A DNA stretch of 64,000 nt from Patescibacteria group bacterium (GCA_041661625.1 JBAZUB010000001.1:248001-312000); one strand, 5' to 3'; shown: positions 35,293 to 44,330, counted from the stretch's first letter. Notes: generated from the letters alone by a model not told the origin. Translations and numbers: made by a program.

Positions 35293-36245
35293 CGGCGCCT
35301 CCTTACATAGTATTTATTAAACATCAATATGAATACCGCCACAACAATAAATAGATACCCGAAGCTTCTCTGTGTTTCAAGTTGCGGCAAAATTTGGAAA
35401 AACAGATGTGCTCCAGCTAACGCAATTATTGCCGCTGACCAAATCCACTTTGGCGTTAGCATTAAACGCGACTTCAACGAATTATTATTGGTTATTGGTG
35501 CAGATGTTTTTTCAGCAGGCACGTCCTTAATCAATTTGAGGAATGCATCCTCAAGATTCTCGGTTCGCGTAATATTTTCTATGTTGGATACAGTATCATC
35601 GGCGATCATTCGACCCTGATGGATAATGGCTACGCGATCACACAGCCGTTCAGCGTCAATCATCTGGTGGGTGGACAAAATGACGCATTTACCCTGGTCT
35701 TTGGAGCGTTTCATAAAATTAAGCACTGTCTGCGACGCCAGCACATCAAGCCCGGAGGTCGGCTCGTCAAATATCAGAATATCTGGATTGTGGATAACCG
35801 CCCGGGCAATGGCCAGTTTTTGTTTCATGCCAGTGGAATACTTTCCGGCTCGTCGCTCAATAAAATCATTCATTTCCAACAGATCAGAAAGCTCTTTAAT
35901 CCGTCTTTGTATATCAACTGCCGACATCCCATACAGTTCACCAAAATAGCTCAAATTTTCCCGGCCCGACAATCGATCATAAACGCCGATGTCAGTCGTT
36001 AGAACACCAATATGTTTCTTTACCTCTTCCGGCTGTTCATTAATGTCATAACCCGCCACAATTGCGGTGCCGCTGGTTGGTTGCAAAGCGGTGGCAATGG
36101 TACGAAGCGTGGTTGTCTTGCCCGCTCCGTTGGGACCCAGCAAACCAAAAATCTCGCCACCGCGCGCTTCAAAATTAACATCTTCAACGGCGGTGAAATC
36201 GTGGAACTTTTTTGTTAGGTGCTTGACTAATAGTAGCGTGTCCAT
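35289..36245 (-). CDS. ABC transporter ATPase, NatA-like, with membrane tail
   Basis: 318 aa. Walker A GPNGAGKTTTLR near 36-47, signature YSTGMKQKLAIARAV near 136-150, Walker B LIFDEPTSGLD near 157-167. An extra C-terminal segment (residues 255-318) holds two hydrophobic helices, unusual for this ATPase class and possibly an anchor. Confidence 0.92.
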   Translation of the reverse strand: MDTLLLVKHLTKKFHDFTAVEDVNFEARGGEIFGLLGPNGAGKTTTLRTIATALQPTSGTAIVAGYDINEQPEEVKKHIGVLTTDIGVYDRLSGRENLSYFGELYGMSAVDIQRRIKELSDLLEMNDFIERRAGKYSTGMKQKLAIARAVIHNPDILIFDEPTSGLDVLASQTVLNFMKRSKDQGKCVILSTHQMIDAERLCDRVAIIHQGRMIADDTVSNIENITRTENLEDAFLKLIKDVPAEKTSAPITNNNSLKSRLMLTPKWIWSAAIIALAGAHLFFQILPQLETQRSFGYLFIVVAVFILMFNKYYVRRRR

Positions 36246-36284
36246 GGTATCTGCCGTCTGCCAATAAGCAGTCGTTTCATATTA

Positions 36285-36944
36285 CTAAATAGCCTGTTGC
36301 TGGCCGTGTATAACCTGGATCTCTGTTGGCTCCAAAGTGGCCTCAATAAGCTCGGCTTGGATAATGAAACGCTTTAACTTTGCCAGAGCTTGGGTGCGGT
36401 GTTCAAGACTATTGCGCAATGACACATCCATTTCAGCAAAGGTCTGATTTTGACCATCGGGAATAAACAAACAATCATATGGCATGCCCACACCAGCCTG
36501 ACCTCGTGCCGTATGAGTCAAGCATCCTTCGGTGCGACCAGTAAAAACCCATTCCTGCCCGTCCGGCGAAATCAGCGCCACAGCGCTTTCAAAATAAGCC
36601 TGACGCCTGTCTTGATTAAGCGCCCGTGTTTGTTTTATGGCATGTTCAATTATCTGTTCCTCATTTGCGCCATCACCCGCCCAACGTGCCGTCAGAACGC
36701 CTGGCTGTCCATCGAGTGATTGGATATATAAACCCGAATCTTCAGAGATAACCCATTCGTTCGTGGCATCGCACACTTGCCGAGCTTTGGTCAACGCATT
36801 TTCCTCAATGGTCTGCCCATCTTCGTTTATATCTATTTTTATGTCAATGTCTTTTAAGGCCACTAATTTTACCGGCAGATCAGATAATATTTGTTTTACC
36901 TCCACCATCTTGCCCTCATTGCGGGTGGCGATAATAATTTTCAT
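36285..36944 (-). CDS. rdgB: XTP/dITP diphosphatase
   Basis: About 219 aa from ATG 36944. Ham1 family: IIATRNEGKMVEVKQIL at 3-19, ISEDSGLYI near 70-78, VFTGRTEGCL and the C-terminal SLEHRTQAL. It removes non-canonical purine nucleotides from the pool. The tail is about 20 residues longer than usual. Confidence 0.92.
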   Translation of the reverse strand: MKIIIATRNEGKMVEVKQILSDLPVKLVALKDIDIKIDINEDGQTIEENALTKARQVCDATNEWVISEDSGLYIQSLDGQPGVLTARWAGDGANEEQIIEHAIKQTRALNQDRRQAYFESAVALISPDGQEWVFTGRTEGCLTHTARGQAGVGMPYDCLFIPDGQNQTFAEMDVSLRNSLEHRTQALAKLKRFIIQAELIEATLEPTEIQVIHGQQQAI

Positions 36945-36975
36945 ATATTTTATCAATAATTGGCTGATAAAGACG

Positions 36976-39234
36976 CTACCGATGACCGTTGGCCAGAGCT
37001 AACCTAGCCAGTAAATATGAGACGGTCGATTCGGCGCCTTGATTTAAATTAACACTTTTCTGACCGACTCCATCATAGCTTCCGCCAGTGGTGCGATCGT
37101 ACACCACTTGGCCCAGCAGATTGTCTCCCAAAAACCAATAAAACGCGGTAAACATTAGTCGCCGGTATCGATCCTCGCCGGTAATATCATAGGCCAATCG
37201 CAAAACTTGTACCATCGCTGATACATCTTCGGGTTGCTGATCAAAATAATGCCTGCGGCCACCGCGCCTATGCCAGCCACTCTGACCGATTGATAGATAC
37301 ATGTTTTCACGAAACGTTTTGCTAATTAGAAATTTTAACGTGCGTAAGCCAGTCGTTAAATATTTTTTATCATTGGTTACTCGGTAACACCAAAGCAGCG
37401 CTTCCGGTAGAATCGCGTTTGAATATGTCAACTTCCCCTCAAACCAATCCCAGTCTGGGCGGCGCTCATGCCGGTACCTACGCAAAAGCTGTTGACCGTA
37501 CTCGTCTAATCTTGTCCGTAATTGCTTAGCACCATTACTTCTTATCAACCAGGCCAGACCGATAATATAGAAAGCCATTGATCGCAAATATGTAAACTTT
37601 GGGTCACGCTTCAGATTGGGGCCGAGCATCCGTTTAGCTGACTGACGAATACTTGCTGATAGGGCCTTGGATGACGCTACATATGACAGCGCATAACATG
37701 CTCGAGCGTTGGCATCTTGCATGCTTTCTGTGGTATTCCTCTGCTGATCTGGCTGTAGATCAGTCTTGATATAATTGATGAAATTTCCGTCCGGTCGAGC
37801 CATTCTTTTCACAAATGATAAGTATGTCTTCAGTAACTTCTGACTTGAAGGACGGTTATTCTGTTCATAATACCGCGCCACAGCCAGCAATGCTCGCGCG
37901 TTATCGTCAAGCGTATAGCCAAATTCGGGATCTGGTTCTGACATTTTTGCGAATTGAAACATCCCAATACGGTCGGTCAGCCGATGAAAATGCGATAACC
38001 GAATCGGCGGGACATGTTTAAATTCATCTAATATATTCGGAATAAATCGTGCGAATAAACGCGAAAGCGAAACAGCAACATTAGGAAATATCATGCTGCG
38101 CGTACGAAAGTAGGCCATTCTACTCATATCGTCGCGCCGTATTTTATCACCAATTAGAGATATAATTGCCTGGGCATAACTCCTTGGCTGACGAAATTCA
38201 ACCAACATCCCAAGTTGCTGGCTGACAATTTCTCTGGCTTGAGAAAATGGTGTTGTCACAATCGGCCGACCCATACCAAGAGCATAACTCAGAGTGCCCG
38301 AAACAGCCTGATCCGGATCCAACGACGTGGATACATAGATGTCACATGCTTCGATGAACTTTAACAACTCCGGACGGCTAAAAAATGTGTTATAAAACTT
38401 TACATGGTGCGTCAGATTTAATTTATACACCAATCGAACCAGAGCGTTGCGGTATCGTTCACCTTCCCTCTTCAATACGGCAGGATGAGTTGCACCAACT
38501 ATAAGGTAGCGGACATTCGGGTACCGCCGGATCACCTGGGGCAGGGCTCTAATGACATATTCTAAGCCCTTGTTTTCACTCAATAATCCAAACGTCAGCA
38601 ATACCGTCTTGTTTCGTAAACCTAGTTCAGTTTTCACCTTTTCGCATGTGCGATAAGGCTGAGGGTGGACACCGTGTGGAATCACTGCAATTCGTTCAGG
38701 CGCTATCCGGTATGTTTCGGTCAATATCTGTTTGGCCCTGTGTGTCATAACAATAATGCTATCACATTCCTGTCCTAAAATCCTTACTATGCGCCTTACT
38801 TTTAATATCGGTTTGGGAAGCACCGAATGAAATGTTATCACGACCGGTTTCTTGACATGCCGTACCAGTTCCAGTATTTGCTCTCCCCACTCACCCCCGT
38901 ATATTCCAAACTCATGTTGTACGCTGACCAGTTTAACACGTGGATCTTTATTCAATTTTTCAGCAGCTGCCTGATAATCTTTAACAAAATCACGTCTAAT
39001 TTCACCAATCACAATATTCTGATAACGAAAATGCGTAACTGCGCTGGGATTGACTGCGACTACTTTTGATTTCACCGAAGGCGACAACAATTCATCCATG
39101 GCAGCGATTACATCCGAAGTAAAAGTAGCAATGCCACAATTATGTGGTGGGTATGTTGACACGTATACAATCCACGATTCCGTTACTGTATGCCGCGAAT
39201 TGTACGTCTTATATTTATGCTGGCCGTTTGGCAT
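36976..39234 (-). CDS. GT4 glycosyltransferase with helical glycosidase-like C-terminus
   Basis: 752 aa. Residues 20-400 are a GT-B family 4 transferase (YPPHNCGIATFTSDV, VISIPHG-type VIPHGVHP near 187, FGLLSENKGLEYVIRAL near 218, and the acceptor loop ALGMGRPIVTTPFSQ). Residues 420-752 are rich in paired helices (DDNARALLAVARYYEQ, WDWFEGKLTYSNAILPEALL) like an alpha/alpha toroid. Its partner is the GH130 gene, so the pair probably builds or trims a mannose-containing glycan. Confidence 0.85.
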   Translation of the reverse strand: MPNGQHKYKTYNSRHTVTESWIVYVSTYPPHNCGIATFTSDVIAAMDELLSPSVKSKVVAVNPSAVTHFRYQNIVIGEIRRDFVKDYQAAAEKLNKDPRVKLVSVQHEFGIYGGEWGEQILELVRHVKKPVVITFHSVLPKPILKVRRIVRILGQECDSIIVMTHRAKQILTETYRIAPERIAVIPHGVHPQPYRTCEKVKTELGLRNKTVLLTFGLLSENKGLEYVIRALPQVIRRYPNVRYLIVGATHPAVLKREGERYRNALVRLVYKLNLTHHVKFYNTFFSRPELLKFIEACDIYVSTSLDPDQAVSGTLSYALGMGRPIVTTPFSQAREIVSQQLGMLVEFRQPRSYAQAIISLIGDKIRRDDMSRMAYFRTRSMIFPNVAVSLSRLFARFIPNILDEFKHVPPIRLSHFHRLTDRIGMFQFAKMSEPDPEFGYTLDDNARALLAVARYYEQNNRPSSQKLLKTYLSFVKRMARPDGNFINYIKTDLQPDQQRNTTESMQDANARACYALSYVASSKALSASIRQSAKRMLGPNLKRDPKFTYLRSMAFYIIGLAWLIRSNGAKQLRTRLDEYGQQLLRRYRHERRPDWDWFEGKLTYSNAILPEALLWCYRVTNDKKYLTTGLRTLKFLISKTFRENMYLSIGQSGWHRRGGRRHYFDQQPEDVSAMVQVLRLAYDITGEDRYRRLMFTAFYWFLGDNLLGQVVYDRTTGGSYDGVGQKSVNLNQGAESTVSYLLARLALANGHR

Positions 39235-39266
39235 ATGTGTGATATTGCGATAACGATGATATATTT

Positions 39267-40343
39267 TTACGGATGCGGGCTAGTTTTCAATAAAACTTTG
39301 TTCGACTCGATAGGTTTATCATTATGCGGGGCCTGGGAATTTATTAGTATACTTAGTAACATTTTATAATTAATCGTCTTGGCTGCGATTAAACGGTCGG
39401 CGGCACCATAATACACCGTTACGCGGTCACCTCGCACTATTGCTCCCGTAGGAAAAACAACATTATTTACATCACCATTTATTTCCCATGGTTCAGTCGG
39501 TTCGAATAACGGTTCGTTCAGTCGGCCGATCACTTTGGTGGGCTGGTTGATGTCCAGCAATGCTGCGGCAGCCCGATAAACGAACCCCTTACCCGATCGC
39601 TCTACGCCATGATATATTAGCAGCCAACCAACCTCAGTTCGTATTGGTGGACAGCCGGCACCAATATACATATTTTCAAACCAATTTACTGGCTCAAGTA
39701 CCACATGTTTGTTTAAAAAACTGATCTGCTCACGCCAGTATGATTCTTTTAATTGGTCGAAGCTATCAAAATACGCCAACTGAATATCGGGATAAATCCG
39801 ATATAGCAGGGCAAATTTACCGTTCATTTTTTCCGGAAATAATACGGCGTCTTTCCCCCATAATAGTAGCGGCCTGCGAGCTCCCGGATTTACAAATAAA
39901 CGTCCAAAAAGATACTCTTCTTTAAAACCCAGTTTCAGAAAAGTACTAATCGCTTCATCGTACGTAATGTTTGGCGATATAATACCGTGCTTTTCGAAAT
40001 GTATTAGATCGGGGCTGGTAGCATACGCGAACTGTGCGTTTAACCCATCGAAGACCGTATAGGTCAAATAATAGATATTATCGATTTTTACAATCCGGGG
40101 GTCCTCTATTCCATGTCGTTCATAGTCATACTCCGGTGCTAAAATTGGGTGGTCCCAGCGCTCGATTACCCGTCCGGCTTTAAGACGGCAGTATCCAATT
40201 GACGAATAATTACCCGGCTTAACCGCCCGGTAGTACATATGCGTCACGCCATCAACTTCGATGCATGCCGGGTTCAACACCGCCTGACTCTCGAACTCAT
40301 GCTTGGTTCGCTCAAGGATGATACCGGCGTTACGTATTTCCAT
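39267..40343 (-). CDS. GH130 family protein (mannoside phosphorylase-like)
   Basis: 358 aa five-blade propeller of the GH130 family: NPACIEVDGVTHMYYRAV near 23-40, HGIEDPRIVKIDNIYYLTY near 76-94, GAGCPPIRTEVGWLLIYHG near 235-253 and VFPTGAIVRGDRVTVYYG near 300-317. Family members phosphorolyse beta-mannosides. It is transcribed ahead of the glycosyltransferase gene. The proton-donor position is not provable by eye. Confidence 0.87.
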   Translation of the reverse strand: MEIRNAGIILERTKHEFESQAVLNPACIEVDGVTHMYYRAVKPGNYSSIGYCRLKAGRVIERWDHPILAPEYDYERHGIEDPRIVKIDNIYYLTYTVFDGLNAQFAYATSPDLIHFEKHGIISPNITYDEAISTFLKLGFKEEYLFGRLFVNPGARRPLLLWGKDAVLFPEKMNGKFALLYRIYPDIQLAYFDSFDQLKESYWREQISFLNKHVVLEPVNWFENMYIGAGCPPIRTEVGWLLIYHGVERSGKGFVYRAAAALLDINQPTKVIGRLNEPLFEPTEPWEINGDVNNVVFPTGAIVRGDRVTVYYGAADRLIAAKTINYKMLLSILINSQAPHNDKPIESNKVLLKTSPHP

Positions 40344-40437
40344 TATATTCGGAAAATATTGGCTGTGACGCGATTAAATTGCCGGCTAATTATAACAAAA
40401 AAGGTGTCAGTTGGCAAAACATATATAAAAATATAAA

Positions 40438-40461
40438 ACCCGTCACGTTACCGTTTCGGGT
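40438..40461 (-). terminator. Terminator of the 40480-41799 gene
   Basis: Arms ACCCG and CGGGT with inner ACGGTAACGT, followed on the minus strand by TTTTATATTTTT. Confidence 0.75.
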
Positions 40462-40479
40462 ATTTGTCCGCCATTCGAT

Positions 40480-41799
40480 TTAGATCCAATACGTGGCCTC
40501 AATCCCCGCACCCTGGATATGGCCATGAATCCGAGTATTGAGCTCGATGCGTAAGTAGCCACTGCGAGCCAAACGCCGCGGATCTGGCCGAGATACGATT
40601 TGCAGCTTCGCTCCAGCCTTTACCGTAGTCCAGACGTGACCCGGATCAGTCATCCGACGCAACCGCGGACTGAAAAGCAAATCCGTAGATTCATCGTATG
40701 AGAGGCCCGCGTAAGGATTGGTGATCACTCCAGAGTGTGGCAGCGTGCCATACAATGTATACTCGGCCTGCCTCATTCGAGTGGTGGCACCAGCCTTGAC
40801 GTCCACGATAGTAACCGTCGCCGCGATCCGGCCGAAGTCCTGGGCGTCATAGGCATTGCTCTGTCCCGGAGTGTCGAAGGTTTTGTTGTTGACCACTTGG
40901 GTCTGCACGAACGAGCCAGGCACGAACGACTCCATCAGACCGCCGACCATACCCTTGCCCAAAGCCTGACCCCACAGAGTGACAATTCCGAGACCGAACT
41001 TGGCTTCGGGCTTGATCCGGCCAATAGCGATAAAGGCGGGGTTTGCCCCCGAACCACTCGGCCCACCATGGTTAACGCAATGAGCTAACCCCAGGCTCCA
41101 GGTTGGCCGTTCGGTGTCGAACGTGTACGTGACTCCCCCAAACGCCAGATTGTTCGTGCCAAACGCTACCCTGGCCGCGCTGCCAACCCTTCGCGCCGAC
41201 ATTAGGCGTTTGGAACCTTGCTTAACATATTCCGATCTTCCGGCACCGAGATACAGTCGGTTCGTATTGCCAAAACCGGCATACCCATCAAACTGCCAGG
41301 TCCGTTCGGAATCGTGTTCGAGATCGAGGTTGAAAGTGCGCGTGTCGCTGGGTACGTACTTTGGATACACCCCAAACGCCCAGAAGTCGTTCACCGGTTC
41401 GCCGCGCTTACGCTGGTACGCAGATCGCTCGCCAGCCAGCTTGAGAGCGAGTGGTTTTCCCCACCACTCTTTCAAAGGCGGGCTAACACCCAGCGATACA
41501 CCAGTCAACTGAAGTTCCAGGCCTGCTTCTACCGGCACCTTGACTACATTGTTCTGGGCTTCGAAAGCGATCAGAATATCGCGGTTAGGTGCCTGCAGAA
41601 AGTACCTAGACTCCCGCTCTGTGACATCCCCCACGTTAGTTGTACTGATGTACCGTTCAAAAGCGTCACCGATGACGACAACCTTGTGCTGATGAGACGA
41701 CTCTTGAACGGGTAGATCGGATACCGCGTGCTGTTGTGCAAAAACGCCAACAGGCATAAGCAGCATCACGATACAAAGTAACAACCACCCCAGTTTCAT
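40480..41799 (-). CDS. Secreted protein of unknown function
   Basis: 439 aa with a signal peptide (MKLGWLLLCIVMLLMPVGVF, cleavage after AQQ near 22). The mature protein is strand-rich, with many aromatic and Gly residues and repeated LEL/RIEL edges, like an all-beta extracellular protein. No family recognised. AAGGAG precedes the ATG; TTGACT at about 41905-41910 is a promoter candidate. Confidence 0.65.
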   Translation of the reverse strand: MKLGWLLLCIVMLLMPVGVFAQQHAVSDLPVQESSHQHKVVVIGDAFERYISTTNVGDVTERESRYFLQAPNRDILIAFEAQNNVVKVPVEAGLELQLTGVSLGVSPPLKEWWGKPLALKLAGERSAYQRKRGEPVNDFWAFGVYPKYVPSDTRTFNLDLEHDSERTWQFDGYAGFGNTNRLYLGAGRSEYVKQGSKRLMSARRVGSAARVAFGTNNLAFGGVTYTFDTERPTWSLGLAHCVNHGGPSGSGANPAFIAIGRIKPEAKFGLGIVTLWGQALGKGMVGGLMESFVPGSFVQTQVVNNKTFDTPGQSNAYDAQDFGRIAATVTIVDVKAGATTRMRQAEYTLYGTLPHSGVITNPYAGLSYDESTDLLFSPRLRRMTDPGHVWTTVKAGAKLQIVSRPDPRRLARSGYLRIELNTRIHGHIQGAGIEATYWI

Positions 41800-41999
41800 C
41801 GGCTCCTTCTTTCTCCGTCAGTTTTGACGGGTGCTCCGGCACAACTAACACACTAACCTGAAAACCGCCAATACTTTACCTTATATCTATCCGCGAAGTC
41901 AATAGTTTTTTCGCTGGCACAATAATAGCCAGCCGATTTTATTGGATCAACTACAAACCAATGAAAGCCATTATAAAAACCAAAATACACCTTAGCTCT
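41800..41999. other. Leader and promoter region of the secreted-protein gene
   Basis: About 100 bases of leader, then on the minus strand TTGACT with a -10-like TAAAGT 18 bases on. I see no gene in this gap. Confidence 0.4.
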
Positions 42000-42101
42000 A
42001 TCGGGGTGGTGAGACTAGCCATGCGTCGCGAATGGTACTGGGCCTGTTTCTTTTGAAGAAACCCACGATCTCAGCGACCCGAACGCTTCGACAACTAGCG
42101 T
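42000..42101 (-). pseudogene. Decayed tRNA-Pro copy
   Basis: It matches the intact tRNA-Pro at 42119-42195 over the acceptor/T-arm 3' part (TCGGGGTGGTGAGACT) and the anticodon arm (CAGCGACCCGAACGCT on the plus strand), but about 43 unrelated bases (42017-42059) split the T arm and the D arm and 5' acceptor have decayed. Confidence 0.7.
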
Positions 42102-42118
42102 ATTTTAAAACATACTGC

Positions 42119-42195
42119 TGGTCGGGGTGGTGGGACTTGAACCCACGACCTCAGCGACCCGAACGCTGCGCGCTAGCCAACTGCGCCACACCCCG
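42119..42195 (-). tRNA. tRNA-Pro (CGG)
   Basis: Full cloverleaf: acceptor CGGGGTG/CACCCCG, anticodon arm CAGCG-TTCGGGT-CGCTG giving anticodon CGG, T arm GTGGG-TTCAAGT-CCCAC, and an encoded CCA end. Confidence 0.95.
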
Positions 42196-42369
42196 ACCAG
42201 CAATACGTTATTTTTCTATTAATATAGTACGTAACTAAACCAATCTGACTCACGGTCCCCGCCAGAGATAACGCACCCAAGATAACGAACGTATGGTAAC
42301 AGATTGTAATAAATTATGGAAGCCCCGCTGAATCATGCGCAATAACTTCCAATCAGTTATTAATAAAAA

Positions 42370-42419
42370 AGCCCGGGCAGCTAACCAAGGTCTACACCCT
42401 GATCAGCTCCCGGGCGGCT
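42370..42419 (-). terminator. Terminator of the receiver-domain gene
   Basis: Arms AGCCCGGGCAGCT and AGCTCCCGGGCGGCT, followed on the minus strand by TTTTTTATT. Confidence 0.9.
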
Positions 42420-42488
42420 TAACCAGTGGACCAGCGCGGTTCCCCGTAGAGACGGCCGGACCAAAGTCAGCGATTCGATTCGAGTGGT

Positions 42489-43067
42489 TTAGTTGGAAGA
42501 CTGCTTGGGCCACTCACCCTCTTCGAAGGTCACCAGACGCAGCTTCGACGGATACGCCACCAGTCGACGAACCCTAGCGGTGTGCTCTGGCAACCGCGCT
42601 GGCTCGGACAGAATCCGTACGGTCATCAGAATTGGATCACCCTCGACCAACTCCTGACGTTCCGTTGGTCCAACCGGCCCGCAGGGATATCCGTGCAGAC
42701 GGATCTTGCCAAGCAGCGCATTGACCAGACACGCCAATCCTGCATGGCTGAGTGGACGTGGAATGAATCCATAGGCACCCCGCCTCAGAGCCGCCAGCCG
42801 GAGTTTCTTGGTGTAGCGCGGACCATGGGTGGTATCCGTGAAGCACACCGGCGGCGGCGTGAAATTGGGCACGCGCCACAACTCCTGAACCAGTTTGACC
42901 CCATCGGAGTCGTCCCAGTCGCTGATGATCAGGTCGGGGTGACTGAGTACGGCTTCCTGCACGGCTTGTAGAATGTTGCCCGCGCTGACCACCTGATGCG
43001 GCGCTAGTGCCGCGCATAGACCCATGAGCCGAGCAGGATTCACATCAAAGACCAGAATCTTTGCCAT
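42489..43067 (-). CDS. Atypical response-regulator receiver protein
   Basis: 192 aa from ATG 43067, preceded by AAGGAGGT. Residues 1-125 fit a receiver fold: KILVFDVNPARL (one acidic residue instead of the usual pair), LIISDWDD with the phospho-acceptor-position Asp, VCFTDT with the Thr, and GAYGFIPRPL where Arg stands for the conserved Lys. The last 65 residues hold no recognised output domain. Phosphorylation is therefore doubtful. Its 440-base leader carries two copies of a structured RNA motif. Confidence 0.7.
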   Translation of the reverse strand: MAKILVFDVNPARLMGLCAALAPHQVVSAGNILQAVQEAVLSHPDLIISDWDDSDGVKLVQELWRVPNFTPPPVCFTDTTHGPRYTKKLRLAALRRGAYGFIPRPLSHAGLACLVNALLGKIRLHGYPCGPVGPTERQELVEGDPILMTVRILSEPARLPEHTARVRRLVAYPSKLRLVTFEEGEWPKQSSN

Positions 43068-43163
43068 GATCAATTACCTCCTTACGGTAACAGAAACAAG
43101 CCTTGTCGCTGTAAAGGCGTAGACGAGATCAATCCTAGATCCCGAGCAGTATTGCAAACCTTG

Positions 43164-43318
43164 TGCCGGTTACGCTACTGGCTCCCAACAGTCCACGCCT
43201 CCAGCTGATTCCTTCATCTGAAAAGACGTTGCATCTTCTCAAACGAAAGAACCAATCGGAAGCTAAGCGTCCATATTATGGACTGTTGATCTTCGCCTCA
43301 CCTAACTTTCTATATCGC
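43164..43318 (-). ncRNA. Structured RNA motif, copy 1 (gene-proximal)
   Basis: In minus orientation: a GAGGC element, helix arm CAACAGTCC (complement of 43280-43288), TGGACGCTT, a variable hairpin, the pairing arm GGACTGTTG (complement of 43186-43194), and a 24-base block (43164-43187) identical to copy 2 that contains AGCGT. ACGCT of the first block can pair with AGCGT of the last, making a pseudoknot. Confidence 0.6.
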
Positions 43319-43375
43319 AAAAAGAGCGTCCATCGATGAGACACTCCCCAGTATTTGTGCGTATCCTGCCTGTAT

Positions 43376-43503
43376 TGCCGGTTACGCTACTGGCTCCCAG
43401 TGATTCGCGCCAGCCCCGTCCCGCTATTGGGGAACATCGGCCGGTCAAGCGTCCAAATGACGGATCACTGATCGTTGCCTCATATATCGCCTTTTCAAGC
43501 GAT
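43376..43503 (-). ncRNA. Structured RNA motif, copy 2 (promoter-proximal)
   Basis: Same order of elements as copy 1. The 24-base block is 43376-43399 and the 9-base block TGGACGCTT is the complement of 43447-43455. Here the helix is CAGTGAT/ATCACTG (43464-43470 with 43398-43404), different bases but still fully paired, i.e. covariation. The variable hairpin CCGGCC...GGCTGG is shorter and GC-richer. Confidence 0.6.
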
Positions 43504-43510
43504 ACGAACC

Positions 43511-43539
43511 ATCTTAGCACCGATCGCAATAGTTGTCAA
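43511..43539 (-). promoter_or_regulatory. Promoter of the tandem-motif leader and receiver gene
   Basis: TTGACA (43534-43539), 17-base spacer, TAAGAT (43511-43516) on the minus strand, so transcription should begin near 43504 at the edge of copy 2. Confidence 0.75.
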
Positions 43540-43595
43540 TGGCTAGTGAATCAATATCACGATAATGTCGCTTATATTAGGCAATATAATAGAAA

Positions 43596-43622
43596 AGCCT
43601 CGACCTTTTAACGGGTGGAGGC
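43596..43622 (-). terminator. Terminator overlapping the end of the 43608-44171 gene
   Basis: Arms GCCTC-ACC / GGT-GAGGC with the stop codon in the loop, followed on the minus strand by TTTTCTATT. Confidence 0.8.
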
Positions 43623-44171
43623 GGGGGCAGCGGTAAACTTGGCGGCTGCCAGATGGATCTGTTCGAAGTGAGCGTTTCCGCTCGTGTGGGCAATGTCCCG
43701 CAGATAAGGAAGATCTTCCCATCCCATCAACGCAGTTACCACCAGTGCCATGACTTCGTCGTAGTGCTCGTGTCCGATTCCGCGACAGGCTATGTATAGG
43801 CCATGTCGGGTAACGATACCGCCGCTCCAGACGCCATGCTCGGGAGATCGACATTCCCAGCTGCTGCGATAGCCTGACTTGCCGTGATCTTGAACCCCCC
43901 GAAGCATCGCTATCGCTTCATTTTGCCAGATGGGAATCATTTTGGCATCAGCGAAATCACCGATCGTGGCGCTCTGTGTCTGATCGATCGCCCCCGGTTT
44001 CCCGGTAATGACTACCACGAAACCGTTGTTTAGCACTAATGGCCGACGGCGCAAAATCGTTCTCGCCAGCCACCCGGGCCCAATCACCCGGTTGTGTCTT
44101 TTCAGGCAAGCGAAAGCAATTGTGGCCGGTCTGGCAGCCTGCGTGATGTCAACCCGTGTCAGCGTATCCAC
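43608..44171 (-). CDS. Hypothetical protein, stand-alone unit
   Basis: 187 aa from GTG 44171, 5 bases after AAGGAGG. Mixed alpha/beta with a GHEHYDEVMALVVTALMGWEDL helix region (near 133-155) and WECRSPEHGVWSGG near 105; no family recognised. It has a promoter at 44238-44266 and a terminator that overlaps its stop. Confidence 0.6.
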   Translation of the reverse strand: MDTLTRVDITQAARPATIAFACLKRHNRVIGPGWLARTILRRRPLVLNNGFVVVITGKPGAIDQTQSATIGDFADAKMIPIWQNEAIAMLRGVQDHGKSGYRSSWECRSPEHGVWSGGIVTRHGLYIACRGIGHEHYDEVMALVVTALMGWEDLPYLRDIAHTSGNAHFEQIHLAAAKFTAAPASTR

Positions 44172-44237
44172 ATTCCCCTCCTTGTTGTGGACAGCCCTGG
44201 GAATATGACCCAGTATTTCTTGGTCGATGTTGCCCCA

Positions 44238-44266
44238 AACCTATCACGCGATTTACCACCGGTCAA
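44238..44266 (-). promoter_or_regulatory. Promoter of the 43608-44171 gene
   Basis: TTGACC (44261-44266), 17-base spacer, TAGGTT (44238-44243) on the minus strand. Confidence 0.55.
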
Positions 44267-44330
44267 TGCTACATAGTATGATAATAATTAATGAATCTGG
44301 TTCGGTTACATCTGTAATATCTCTCCATCC

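Noticed and set aside
43164..43503. Short CRISPR-like array
   Set aside because: Only two repeats, about 210 bases apart, with paired and covarying inner sequence and no cas genes.
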